A DNA stretch of 64,000 bases from CBDFJH01 sp965198095 (lineage in GTDB: Bacteria; Latescibacterota; UBA2968; GCA-2709665), in the NCBI GenBank assembly GCA_965198095.1, contig OZ240239.1, positions 2,480,001-2,544,000 of the forward strand. The letters run 5' to 3'. Each line of letters opens with the position of its first letter. Within the stretch, counting starts at the first letter, position 1. The translations under genes and the position numbers were made by a program. Of this stretch, positions 1 to 8,549 are shown piece by piece. The notes beneath the pieces are model-generated. The model was not told where the DNA came from, ran no database searches, and worked only from the letters and a program-made list of their open reading frames with translations.

Positions 1-2687
1 AAGTAATTGTCGCCAAGTTCCAGCGCCGCGAGGTTGGACAGACCGCCCAGGACCGCGGGGACCGGCCCACTCAACTCATTGTCTGAAAGCACCAGGTGCG
101 TCACCCGACCGTTGGAAACCGTGACGCCGTGCCAGGTCGAAAGTTCGGTGTCGATCAGCCAATTTGTCCTGTTCGTCCAGTTGTCTCCATCGGTCGCATG
201 GTACAGCGCCACCAACGCGTCGCGTTCCGTGTAGGTCGTGCCAAAAGCGCCCGCAAAGACCACAAAATCGACAAAGTCAATGGCCCCACTTCCGTCCATA
301 TCCATACGGAGACGATATCCGGGATCCGATGAGGTCAACCCGAATACGTGTGCGAAGGCCAGAAAGTCGGCAAAGTCAACATCAAGGTCCCCATCGAAAT
401 CGCCCGGAAAGCTGGAGCCGGCTGTACCGCCCATGCCCGGCGTGGCGGGCGTTTCTACGCCCACCGCATGAAAGGACGTCACCTGCTCAAACCCGGCAAC
501 CCTCACCTCGACCGTGTTTGTTCCCGGATCGGGACCAAGGGTGAGGATACGCTCCGCCCGGCCGTTGGCATCGGTCGTTGCTCTCTCAACCGTGAACCTC
601 CCGCTGAGCCTCCCCTCGCCCGCGGTGACCGTAAACGTGACTTGCGCACCCGGTAAGAGATGAAAGTATGGACCTCTCACTTCAACGACCAAGGGGCTCG
701 CCAAGGCGGCACCGGGCGCGCCCTGCTGGTTATCGCCGGAGATTTCCACCCGCAGCGTTCGAAGACGGGGCTGCGTCCACGCAGACAGATCCCACAGCAG
801 GACCGTGCCATCCCACGACCCGGAGGCGAGGATCATCCCATCGGGCGAAAGCGACGCGGACAAGACCCAATCCGTATGCCCCCCGGAAAAGGTGGCGATC
901 CGTCCCCTTGTCGCCACGTCCCACAGCTTGACCGTGTTATCCCTTGACCCCAAAGAAGCGAGCATCGTCCCGCCGCGTGAAAACGACACGGACTCGACGC
1001 CATACGCATGCCCGGGAAGGGTGGCGATCCGTTGTCTTGCCGCCACGTCCCACAGCCTGATCGTTTCATCCCCTGAGCCTGAAGCGAGGATCGTCCCGCC
1101 GGGTGAAAACGACACCGAACGGACCCAATCCGTATGCCCTGGAAGTGTGGCGATACTTTGCTTTGTTGCAACATCCCACAGTTTGATCGTGCGATCCCGC
1201 GACCCTGAGCCTGAAGCGAGCATCGTCCCATCGGGCGAAAACGACACGGAAGTGACCTGACCCGTATGCTCCTCAAGGGTGGCGATCCGTTCTCTTTCCG
1301 CCACGTCCCACAGCTTGATCGTTTCATCCCCTGACCCGGAAGCGAGGATCGTCCCATCGGGGGAAAACGACACGGAATAGACCACAGACGTATGCTCCTC
1401 AAAGGTAGCGATCCGTTCTCTTGCCGCCACGTCCCACAGCGTGACCGTGTCATCCCATGACGACCCTGAAGCGAGCATCGTCCCATCGGGGGAAAACGAC
1501 AACGAATAGACCTGACCCGTATGCCCGGGAAGGGTGGCGATCCGTTCTCTTGCCGCCACGTCCCACAGCGTGACCATGCCATTCCTCAACCCGGAAGCGA
1601 GCATCGTCCCATCGGGGGAAAACGACACGGAATGGACCGTACCCGTATGCCCGGAAAGGGTGGCGATCCGTTCTCTTGCCGCCACGTCCCACAGCTTGAC
1701 CGTGCCATCTCCTGACCCGGAAGAAGCGAGGATCGTCCCGTCGAGCGAAAACGACACGGAATAGACCGTACCCGTATGCTCGGAAAGGGTGGCGATCCGT
1801 TCTCTTGCCGCCACGTCCCACAGCTTGACCGTGCCATCCGCTGACCCGGAAGCGAGGATCGTCCCATCGGGCGAAAACGACACGGAATGGACCGGACCCG
1901 TATGCTCCCTGAGGGTGGCGATCTCTTCTCTTGCCGCCACGTCCCACAGCTTGATCGTTCTATTCTGTAACCCCGTCGAGGCGAGGATCGTCCCGTCGGG
2001 GGAAAACGACACGGATCTGACCCCATACGGATGCCCGCCAAGCGTGGCAATCTCTTCTCTTGCCGCCACGTCCCACAGCCTGACCTCGCCAATCCGTGAC
2101 CCGGAGGCGAGGATCGTCCCGTCGAGCGAAAACGACACGGACGAGACCGGACCCCTATGCCCGGGAAGGGTGGCGATCTCTTCTCTTGCCGCCACGTCCC
2201 ACAGCTTGACCGTTTTATCCAATGACCCGGAGGCGAGGATCGTCCCGTCGAGCGAAAACGACACGGAATAGACCGTACCCGTATGCTCATCAAGGGTGGC
2301 GATCTCTTCTCTTGCCGCCACGTCCCACAGCTTGACTGTGTGACCTTGTGAAGAAGCGAGCATCGTCCCGTCGCGTGAAAACGACACGGAAGTGACAAAA
2401 GACGCAGTGGGTAGCAGCGCGAGGACACGAGACGTCTCCACATCGTAAAGCCAGATGCCAATGCCACTTGCCACGGCGAGGCCTTGATCAACCGGCGAAA
2501 AGGCAACCGCCCTGTCGCCTTCACCCAGGCCTCCTTTTCCCAGGCGCGCGATCGTCCCGTCGGGCAAATGCCGCGTCTCATCGGCTTCCGAGACCCCCCT
2601 TGCCAGAAGCATCTCCGGCGGGCATACGCCCAAAATCAGGACGGTTGCAGCCATTCGCGCCATGGCTTGAAGCGCTTCCGTACTCAT
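1..2687 (-). CDS. Secreted 14-repeat WD40 protein with Big-1, dockerin-like and LRR modules (partial)
   Basis: One frame is open from an ATG at 2687 to the window edge, giving at least 895 residues. After a signal-like N-terminus come a degenerate first blade (GIWLYDV) and 13 further WD40 repeats spaced about 126 nt, most ending KLWDVAARE. That is 14 blades, enough for two seven-blade propellers (residues about 35-632). A Big-1/Ig-like segment follows (about 643-736), then two EF-hand/dockerin-like repeats (GDFDGDLDVDFADF and DMDGSGAIDFVDF, about 760-815), then a leucine-rich region beginning ALVALYHATDGDNW and running off the edge. Probably secreted or surface-anchored, with a binding role; no catalytic motif is visible. 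The first blade and the Big-1 segment resemble those of the protein at 21217-24705. The start overlaps a short upstream ORF by ATGA. Confidence 0.88.
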   Translation of the reverse strand, partial: MSTEALQAMARMAATVLILGVCPPEMLLARGVSEADETRHLPDGTIARLGKGGLGEGDRAVAFSPVDQGLAVASGIGIWLYDVETSRVLALLPTASFVTSVSFSRDGTMLASSQGHTVKLWDVAAREEIATLDEHTGTVYSVSFSLDGTILASGSLDKTVKLWDVAAREEIATLPGHRGPVSSVSFSLDGTILASGSRIGEVRLWDVAAREEIATLGGHPYGVRSVSFSPDGTILASTGLQNRTIKLWDVAAREEIATLREHTGPVHSVSFSPDGTILASGSADGTVKLWDVAARERIATLSEHTGTVYSVSFSLDGTILASSGSGDGTVKLWDVAARERIATLSGHTGTVHSVSFSPDGTMLASGLRNGMVTLWDVAARERIATLPGHTGQVYSLSFSPDGTMLASGSSWDDTVTLWDVAARERIATFEEHTSVVYSVSFSPDGTILASGSGDETIKLWDVAERERIATLEEHTGQVTSVSFSPDGTMLASGSGSRDRTIKLWDVATKQSIATLPGHTDWVRSVSFSPGGTILASGSGDETIRLWDVAARQRIATLPGHAYGVESVSFSRGGTMLASLGSRDNTVKLWDVATRGRIATFSGGHTDWVLSASLSPDGMILASGSWDGTVLLWDLSAWTQPRLRTLRVEISGDNQQGAPGAALASPLVVEVRGPYFHLLPGAQVTFTVTAGEGRLSGRFTVERATTDANGRAERILTLGPDPGTNTVEVRVAGFEQVTSFHAVGVETPATPGMGGTAGSSFPGDFDGDLDVDFADFLAFAHVFGLTSSDPGYRLRMDMDGSGAIDFVDFVVFAGAFGTTYTERDALVALYHATDGDNWTNRTNWLIDTELSTWHGVTVSNGRVTHLVLSDNELSGPVPAVLGGLSNLAALELGDNY

Positions 2688-2863
2688 CTGGTTCCCTTCC
2701 CAGTATATGGCTCGATATGTAGCGACAAGTGGCCGGCCCGGTACGCCTCGGCGACGTTGCCCAACTCGCGGGCCAGGTCGAGAACGCTCAACCGATCCTC
2801 GGCGAGCGTGCTCACCGCATCGCGCTTGCGACCCCTGTCAGACTTCGTTGCCGTTCGTCCCAT
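2684..2863 (-). pseudogene. Short ORF resembling the N-terminus of an IS481-type helix-turn-helix transposase
   Basis: The ORF encodes 59 residues from an ATG that follows a strong GGAGGAGG ribosome site. The middle, LSVLDLARELGNVAEA, resembles the first helices of IS481-family and related transposases, where VAEACRR and a recognition helix normally follow. Here the frame leaves the family at VAEAYRAGH and ends within 20 residues, so it looks like a truncated element. Its stop overlaps the start of the WD40 gene by ATGA, which could couple translation by chance or by design. It could instead be a small DNA-binding protein. Confidence 0.4.
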
Positions 2864-2912
2864 AACGTCCTCCTCCAAATGCAGTATAGCATGGGAAGAA
2901 GGCTAGACGAAA

Positions 2913-3285
2913 ATGAATCTCGAAGACCATCAATACCTGATCTGCGGTGCCACAATGGCACCGCTTTGGGTGCCAATCGACCGCCAGGAGCCAGGATCTG
3001 TTCTTGCAGTCGGGGCAGCCTCGATTTGAATTTAAACCTGAAGCGGGCCGAGTATTCATCTCGGCACAGTTCGCGGCGCGGATGATCGCAGACAGCGGAG
3101 TGGGCGAATTCGACAATGTCGAGCTGAAAAAGAAGTTGACCGGGAAGGTTGTCAGGGTATCTCCCTATATATATGAGCACTCCGAAGGTGTCCAGGGCAG
3201 CGCTTCTCCACAGGGTCGACGGCACTCATCGAATATAAGAAAACTTGTGTTCAGACAAGAATTTTTGTATCTTGTTTGTCGATGA
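2913..3285 (+). pseudogene. Possible frameshifted small gene of unknown function
   Basis: An ATG at 2913 opens a 38-residue frame (MNLEDHQYLICGATM...) that stops at 3029. A different frame then continues with protein-like sequence (FKPEAGRVFISAQFAARMI, then KKKLTGKVVRVSPYI) up to about 3200 before running into the next gene's promoter. The two halves could be one roughly 100-residue gene broken by a frameshift. I do not recognise a family. This accounts for most of the 400-base gap between the WD40 gene and the sigma54 activator. Confidence 0.3.
3245..3273 (+). promoter_or_regulatory. Sigma70-type promoter of the CARF-sigma54 activator
   Basis: TTGTGT (3245-3250), a 17-base spacer and TATCTT (3268-3273) sit only 8 bases before the ATG at 3282. 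A transcript starting at the usual distance would begin at or next to the start codon, so the mRNA is probably leaderless. No ribosome binding site is visible. Confidence 0.45.
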
Positions 3286-4787
3286 CCAGAATCCTGATCA
3301 GTTGGATCGGCCGGGCCGATCTTCGAGCGCCCGGGGAAGCGCCGCTTGCCGGTGAAGGGCCGGTCGCCCAGGCCCTGAGCGCGCGCGCTTACGACGCTGC
3401 CGTGTTGATCAGCGACTACCCCGAGAGAGAGGCGGCGCCGTTCGTCGAGTGGCTCCGGCCGCGGACCGGGGCTACCGTGACCGTCTGCCACGAGCCGCTC
3501 TCCGGTCCGACGGACTTCGGAGAGATCCACGAGGCCGCCGTTCGGGTCGTGTCCGGCTCGCTCGATCATCACGGCGCCGATGCGGAGCTCACCTTTCATC
3601 TGAGTCCCGGCACGCCCGCCATGGCGGCCGTATGGATCATCCTTGCCAAGACGCGTTTCCCCGCTGAACTGATCGAGTCTTCGCCCGGGCACGGCGTGTG
3701 CACGGCCTCGGTGCCCTTCGACATTTCGGCCGAGTTCATACCGGACCTTCTCCGAGGCCCGGACGAGCGCCTCGAGAAACTGACGGCCGGACTCCCGCCC
3801 GAGGCGCCGGAATTCGCCGATATCATCTACCGCAGCCGGGCCATGGCCCGCGTGATCGCCAGGGCGCGTCGCGTGGCGCCGCGGTCGGTGCCGGTTCTCG
3901 TCGAGGGCGAGTCCGGCACCGGAAAGGAGCTGCTCGCCCGGGCGATCCACCGGGCGAGTCCCCGGCGGGACAGACCCTTCCTGGCGGTCAACTGCGGCGC
4001 GATACCGGCCGAGCTGGCCGAATCCGAGCTCTTTGGCCACGAAAAAGGCGCCTTCACGGGCGCGGACCGGACGAAGACCGGATATTTCGAGGCCGCCGAC
4101 GGTGGAACGCTCTTCCTCGACGAGGTCGGCGAGCTTTCGCTGGCCGTCCAGGTAAAGTTCCTTCGGGTCCTCCAAGACGGGGAGGTCCTGCGCGTCGGCT
4201 CGACGACCCATCGCGAGGCGGACGTCAGAATCGTCGCGGCAACGAACCGGAGCCTCGCCGGGGAGGTCGCCGCAGGCCGGTTCAGGGAAGATTTATTCTA
4301 TCGCCTGGCCGTGGCGGACCTGAAGCTTCCGCCCCTGAGAGAGCGTGCGGGCGACCTGGGCCTTCTCGTGGATCGACTGCTCGAACAGGTCAACGAGGAA
4401 CACGCGCGACAGCCGGGCTTCGAGCAGAAGAAAATTTCTTCAGGCGCAAGAAATCTTCTTCTCGCGCACCCATGGCCCGGGAACGTCCGCGAGCTGGTGA
4501 ACACGCTTCATCGGGCCGCGCTCTGGACGTCAGGGCCCATCATCCATAGCGAGGACGTGCGGGAGGCGCTGCTGCCCGCGGTGGGCCGCGCCGACTCGAG
4601 AATCCTCGAACGACCGCTCGGCGATGACCTCAGCCTGCCGGATCTGCTGGCTTCGGTCGCGCGGCACTACCTGGCGCGGGCGCTGGATGAGACAGGGGGA
4701 AACAAGACGCGGGCGGCCCGCCTGGTGGGCCTGCCGAGCTATCAGACGTTCACGAACTGGTTGAAGAAATACGGCGTGGATCGATAA
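3282..4787 (+). CDS. CARF-like domain / AAA+ sigma54-dependent transcriptional activator (RtcR-like)
   Basis: The protein has 501 residues from ATG 3282; a TTG two codons upstream is the alternative start. Residues 1 to about 180 form a Rossmann-like ligand-sensing region containing HLSPGTPAM (from about 106), arranged like the CARF domain of RtcR. Next comes a sigma54 activator AAA+ module with Walker A GESGTGKE (209-216), the sigma54-contacting loop GAFTGA (256-261), Walker B GTLFLDEVGEL, and a C-terminal Fis-like helix-turn-helix with GNKTRAARLVGLPSYQTF. Family knowledge: RtcR-type proteins sense an RNA-derived or oligoadenylate signal and switch on RNA-repair genes. No rtcA, rtcB or CRISPR genes are in the window, so the target operon is unknown. 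The downstream enzyme group on the same strand starts about 200 bases away, without a clear -24/-12 element. Confidence 0.85.
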   Translation: MTRILISWIGRADLRAPGEAPLAGEGPVAQALSARAYDAAVLISDYPEREAAPFVEWLRPRTGATVTVCHEPLSGPTDFGEIHEAAVRVVSGSLDHHGADAELTFHLSPGTPAMAAVWIILAKTRFPAELIESSPGHGVCTASVPFDISAEFIPDLLRGPDERLEKLTAGLPPEAPEFADIIYRSRAMARVIARARRVAPRSVPVLVEGESGTGKELLARAIHRASPRRDRPFLAVNCGAIPAELAESELFGHEKGAFTGADRTKTGYFEAADGGTLFLDEVGELSLAVQVKFLRVLQDGEVLRVGSTTHREADVRIVAATNRSLAGEVAAGRFREDLFYRLAVADLKLPPLRERAGDLGLLVDRLLEQVNEEHARQPGFEQKKISSGARNLLLAHPWPGNVRELVNTLHRAALWTSGPIIHSEDVREALLPAVGRADSRILERPLGDDLSLPDLLASVARHYLARALDETGGNKTRAARLVGLPSYQTFTNWLKKYGVDR

Positions 4788-4985
4788 TCGCGCACCGGCG
4801 GTCAGACGTGCAACGCTCGCGATTTCCAACGAAGGACAAGGGGTTGAACGAAAACAAACGGGCCGTGGCGAACGATCGGTCAACCATGAACCCACGTCAG
4901 CAATGAAGAAGGCGAACGAAAGCGTCTGTCTTCGCCATAGAAACCTCAAGAGTTCCTTTCGATCCTGACACGATATTAAAGTTCC

Positions 4986-5684
4986 ATGAACAACATCGAA
5001 TGGATCTTCCTGGACCTGGGCTGGACGCTCGTGGACGAAACCCGGGCGCATCGTGAGCGTTTCAAGGACGTGTGTGAGCGCCTCGCCGGTTTCGGGCTGT
5101 GCCATTCCGTGGACGAACTCATGGCGATGTACGAACAGGCGGCGACGGATTTCGCGCCAAGCCCCTTTCGCGGCATGCTGGCGCGGTTGAATCTGAGCGA
5201 AGAGCAGCTTCGTGCCGTTGCGAGTTCCGTACGCTACGAACACGAAAACGAAATACTGTATCCCGGTGTCCCGGAGCTTCTCGCGTCGCTATCCCGCCGA
5301 TTCAAGCTCGGCGTCATCGCCAACCAGTCCGAAGGTACGGAGGATCGCCTCGCGCGATGGCGCATTCGGGACCCTTTTTCTCTTGTTTTTGCGTCCGCCG
5401 AGTTCGGGCTTTCGAAGCCAGATCCGGAGATATTCCGGAGGGCCATCTCCCTGGCCGGGTGCGCCCCCGAGCGCGCATTGATGGTCGGAGACCGGCTCGA
5501 TAACGATGTTGGGCCCGCGAAATCCCAGGGCTGGAAGACGATACGAGTGCTGCAGGGTTTTTTCCGGTTTCAGGCGCCGCGGGTTGCCAACGAGATTCCC
5601 GATTTAACGATCTCGTCAATTCAGGAACTTTCAGACACCAAGTCGACAATCGGGCCGTCGCGTAACCGAGCCGCCGGACCTTGA
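4986..5684 (+). CDS. HAD-superfamily hydrolase
   Basis: The protein has 232 residues. HAD motif I appears as FLDLGWTLVDE: the nucleophile Asp is present but the usual second Asp (DxD) is Gly. Motif II is VIANQS, motif III is the Lys of SKPDPEIF, and motif IV is GDRLDNDV. The cap between motifs I and II is helical, as in subclass I phosphatases and dehalogenases. The gene ends 7 bases before the enolase-superfamily gene and probably shares its transcript. The DxG motif makes ordinary phosphatase chemistry less certain. Substrate unknown. Confidence 0.8.
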   Translation: MNNIEWIFLDLGWTLVDETRAHRERFKDVCERLAGFGLCHSVDELMAMYEQAATDFAPSPFRGMLARLNLSEEQLRAVASSVRYEHENEILYPGVPELLASLSRRFKLGVIANQSEGTEDRLARWRIRDPFSLVFASAEFGLSKPDPEIFRRAISLAGCAPERALMVGDRLDNDVGPAKSQGWKTIRVLQGFFRFQAPRVANEIPDLTISSIQELSDTKSTIGPSRNRAAGP

Positions 5685-5691
5685 GGGTAGC

Positions 5692-6852
5692 ATGAAGATC
5701 ATCGGCGCAACCTGCTTCGCCCTCAGGATTCCTTTCGTCGAGGCCTTCGGTCACAGCGCTTCGGTGCGGTCTCGCTCGGACTCGGTCGTCGTGCGTCTGA
5801 CGGCCGACGACGGCGCGGTGGGTTACGGCGAAGGTCTGCCGCGTCCCTACGTGACGGGCGAGACCGTCGAGACCTGCGTCGATCATATTGCGCATTGTCT
5901 CTGGCCTGCCATCGCCGAATTCGACTTTCCGGCGCTGACACCCGGTCCGGATCCCGTCCGCGTCCTGGCCCCGGTGGACCGGGCATTGCCCGATGGCGAA
6001 GCCAGCGGCGTCGTCGCGTGGCACGCCGCGAGGGCGGCCTGTGAACTGGCCCTGATCGACGTCCTGATGGGGCGGCAGGAACTTCCTCTGGGCGAGATTC
6101 TGCGTCCGAAGCGGCCGGCTGTCACCTACGGCGGCGTCATTACGGGCGGCTCCGTCGACAACGCGGTCCGGCTCGCGCGGGTCTGCGTGGACTACGGGCT
6201 TCAGGCCATCAAGATCAAGATCGGGGGAAGCGACGCTTGCGATCGAGTCGCGGCTGTCCGAAACGCCGTGGGACCGTCCGTCTCCCTCAGAGTCGATGCG
6301 AACTGCGCCTACACGCCTGACGAAGCCGTCGCAACGCTTGCGGCCCTGGTGCCCTTTGACGTCGCCTGCGCCGAGCAACCCATTCCCCGCGGCGACCCGG
6401 CGGCGCTCGCTCGCGTCAGGTCCCGGTCGCCGATCCCGATCATGGCCGACGAATCGCTCGTGACCTTGTCCGACGCGGAGGCGCTGATCGCCGCGCGGGC
6501 ATGCGATTTCTTCAATCTTCGCGTCTCCAAGTGCGGCGGGGTGGTCCGCACGCTGGAGATCGCCCGAATGGCCGCCCGTGCGGGATTGCGCCTGCAATTG
6601 GGTTGCCAGGTGGGGGAGTCCGCGATCCTCTCGGCGGCGGGGCGGCACGTGGCCGCCTGTCTCGACCAGGTGGCGTTTGTCGAGGGATCCTATGGCAGCA
6701 TGTTGCTGGTTGAAGACGTGTCCGAAGAAGCGGTGACCTTCGGTCGCGGCGGCAGGGCGCCGCTAATGTCGGGTCCGGGCCTCGGCGTCCGTGTGCGGGA
6801 GCGTTGCCTGCACGCCCACGCGGAGACCCCAACGATTCTTGGTGAGGGATAG
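5692..6852 (+). CDS. Enolase-superfamily enzyme (muconate lactonizing / dipeptide epimerase-like)
   Basis: The protein has 386 residues with the two-domain enolase-superfamily layout. The barrel shows the KxK base motif IKIKIGG (Lys174/Lys176), metal ligands Asp202 (RVDAN), Glu228 (AEQP) and Asp253 (ADES), and the opposing Lys280 (RVSKCGG). That set matches the muconate lactonizing branch, which includes cycloisomerases, o-succinylbenzoate synthase and dipeptide epimerases. Members abstract a proton alpha to a carboxylate; the substrate cannot be read from the motifs. It lies 7 bases after the HAD gene and 3 bases before the GH3-type gene, so the three genes look like one operon. Confidence 0.85.
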   Translation: MKIIGATCFALRIPFVEAFGHSASVRSRSDSVVVRLTADDGAVGYGEGLPRPYVTGETVETCVDHIAHCLWPAIAEFDFPALTPGPDPVRVLAPVDRALPDGEASGVVAWHAARAACELALIDVLMGRQELPLGEILRPKRPAVTYGGVITGGSVDNAVRLARVCVDYGLQAIKIKIGGSDACDRVAAVRNAVGPSVSLRVDANCAYTPDEAVATLAALVPFDVACAEQPIPRGDPAALARVRSRSPIPIMADESLVTLSDAEALIAARACDFFNLRVSKCGGVVRTLEIARMAARAGLRLQLGCQVGESAILSAAGRHVAACLDQVAFVEGSYGSMLLVEDVSEEAVTFGRGGRAPLMSGPGLGVRVRERCLHAHAETPTILGEG

Positions 6853-6855
6853 ACC

Positions 6856-8541
6856 ATGGGAAAACTCGTCAAGACACTCATTCGGGTGAAGGGATACGGG
6901 CTGTCCCGGAAGCTCGACCGCGCGGCCGAACGCCCTCGCGCCGCGCAGAACGCCTTTCTTCTCCGGTTGGTCAAGGCCAACGCCGGTACGGCCTTCGGAA
7001 AAGACCATGGATTCGCCGCGGTGCGCACGGAGGCCGACTACAGGCGGCAGGTTCCCATCCGGGACTACGAAGGACTGCGTCCCTACGTCAACCGGATCAT
7101 CGCGGGTGAGCAGGGGGTCCTGACGGCGGCCGCCCCCCGCATGTTGAATATGACGAGCGGTACCACGGGCGAACCGAAGTACATCCCCGTCACACCCGAA
7201 TCCATGCGCCTTGCGTCCCGTTTCTCGATCGAGTGGATCTATCGCGCGCTCCAGGACCATCCCTCGTTCCTTGATGGCGCCTTTGTCGGCATCGTAAGCC
7301 GGGCGATCGAGGGTCGCACCCCCTCCGGACTTCCGTACGGCAGCGCGTCCGGGATGGTATACCAGCAAATTCCCGGGCCCATCCGCAGCACCTATGCCAT
7401 TCCCTACGCCGTTTCAGAGATTAAGGACTACGATCGCCGCTATTTCATGGCCGCGCGCCTGGCGCTGTCCAGGCGGGTTTCGTACATCGGGACACCCAAC
7501 CCCAGCACGCTCATCCGCCTGGCGGAAACCGCAATGAGAAACGGGGAGGCCATCGTCCGGGCGATCCACGACGGCACGCCCGGCATCGATTTGCCGGACC
7601 AGCCCGGGCTTGCCGAACAACTGGCCGCCCCCGTGAAACCGGATCCGAGCCGCGCGCGGGTCCTCGCGGACGTGGCGGAACGGACGGGGGCGCTCCGTCC
7701 GGCGGATTGCTGGCCGGATCTGAAACTCATCGGCTGCTGGCTGGGGGGCAGCGTCGGCGTCCAGGCCCGGAAGCTGCCGGAATATTACGGCGACGCACCC
7801 ATGCGCGACCTGGGCTTTCTGGCCAGCGAAGGACACTTCACCCTTCCGTACCGGGATCGCACCGCCTCCGGAATTCTCTCCCTGCAAGGCAATTATTATG
7901 AGTTCATCCCCGAGGCATCGCTGGATGGCCCGAATCCCCCCGTACTCTCCAGCCACGAGTTGGAGTCCGGGGTGAACTATGCCGTCCTGCTGACCACGCC
8001 CGGCGGCCTCTACCGCTACGACATCCACGACATCGTACAGGTGACCGGGTTCTACCGGAACGCCCCGTTGCTGGCCTTCATCCGCAAGGGCCGCGACATG
8101 ACGAGCATCACGGGCGAGAAGATGCACGTGAACCATCTTCTCCTGGCGCTGGACGAGGTCCGCCGCCGGTATGACGTGTCGGTGGTCGAACAGTTCCGGG
8201 TGGTGGCCAACGTGGAGGCGCGCCGCTACGACATTTTTGCGGAGTTCAAGGGCGAGGTTTCACGGGATTTCCTGCGGGATAAGGTGATTCTCCATCTGGA
8301 TCGCGCGCTGGCGAGCGCCAACGTGGAGTATGCCGAGAAGCGCCGCTCCCGGCGGCTGGCGCCGCCATGCCTGCATCTGATGCGACCCGGTTGGGCGGAA
8401 AGCGAGGTGTTGCGCGCCGCGGGGGCAGGAAAGCGGGATACCCAGTACAAGTGGCGGATCCTCTGTTCCGAACCCGTCCCGGAGGATGCCGGGGCCGTGT
8501 TGCACACGGTCGAGGTCCGGGAGGAGGGCTGGAACGGCTGA
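6856..8541 (+). CDS. GH3-family acyl-adenylating ligase
   Basis: The protein has 561 residues, the usual GH3 length. Residues 99-110 read MTSGTTGEPKYIP, the phosphate-binding motif of the GH3 branch of the adenylate-forming superfamily. Later segments such as LYRYDIHDIVQVTGFY and GRDMTSITGEKM match GH3 landmarks. Plant GH3 enzymes couple jasmonate or auxin to amino acids through acyl-AMP. Bacterial members are mostly uncharacterised and sit near biosynthetic genes. It follows the enolase-superfamily gene by 3 bases and converges with the methyltransferase gene, with 8 bases between the stop codons. An acid-amine ligation step in a small pathway is my inference. Confidence 0.88.
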   Translation: MGKLVKTLIRVKGYGLSRKLDRAAERPRAAQNAFLLRLVKANAGTAFGKDHGFAAVRTEADYRRQVPIRDYEGLRPYVNRIIAGEQGVLTAAAPRMLNMTSGTTGEPKYIPVTPESMRLASRFSIEWIYRALQDHPSFLDGAFVGIVSRAIEGRTPSGLPYGSASGMVYQQIPGPIRSTYAIPYAVSEIKDYDRRYFMAARLALSRRVSYIGTPNPSTLIRLAETAMRNGEAIVRAIHDGTPGIDLPDQPGLAEQLAAPVKPDPSRARVLADVAERTGALRPADCWPDLKLIGCWLGGSVGVQARKLPEYYGDAPMRDLGFLASEGHFTLPYRDRTASGILSLQGNYYEFIPEASLDGPNPPVLSSHELESGVNYAVLLTTPGGLYRYDIHDIVQVTGFYRNAPLLAFIRKGRDMTSITGEKMHVNHLLLALDEVRRRYDVSVVEQFRVVANVEARRYDIFAEFKGEVSRDFLRDKVILHLDRALASANVEYAEKRRSRRLAPPCLHLMRPGWAESEVLRAAGAGKRDTQYKWRILCSEPVPEDAGAVLHTVEVREEGWNG

Positions 8542-8549
8542 GATCCAGC

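Noticed and set aside
805..2581. Several long open frames on both strands across the WD40 array (for example 833-1582, 1586-2581, 1789-2271)
   Set aside because: They are shadows created by a repeat unit that is a multiple of three. Only the frame beginning at 2687 encodes recognisable WD40, Big-1, EF-hand and LRR sequence.
2951..2966. TGGCACCGCTTTGG as a sigma54 -24/-12 promoter
   Set aside because: The distance between the GG and the downstream element is one base short of the strict requirement and the final GC is missing.
5314..6648. 444-codon minus-strand frame opposite the HAD and enolase-superfamily genes
   Set aside because: High-GC antisense shadow; low-complexity, Arg-rich translation without motifs, while the plus strand has complete catalytic residue sets.
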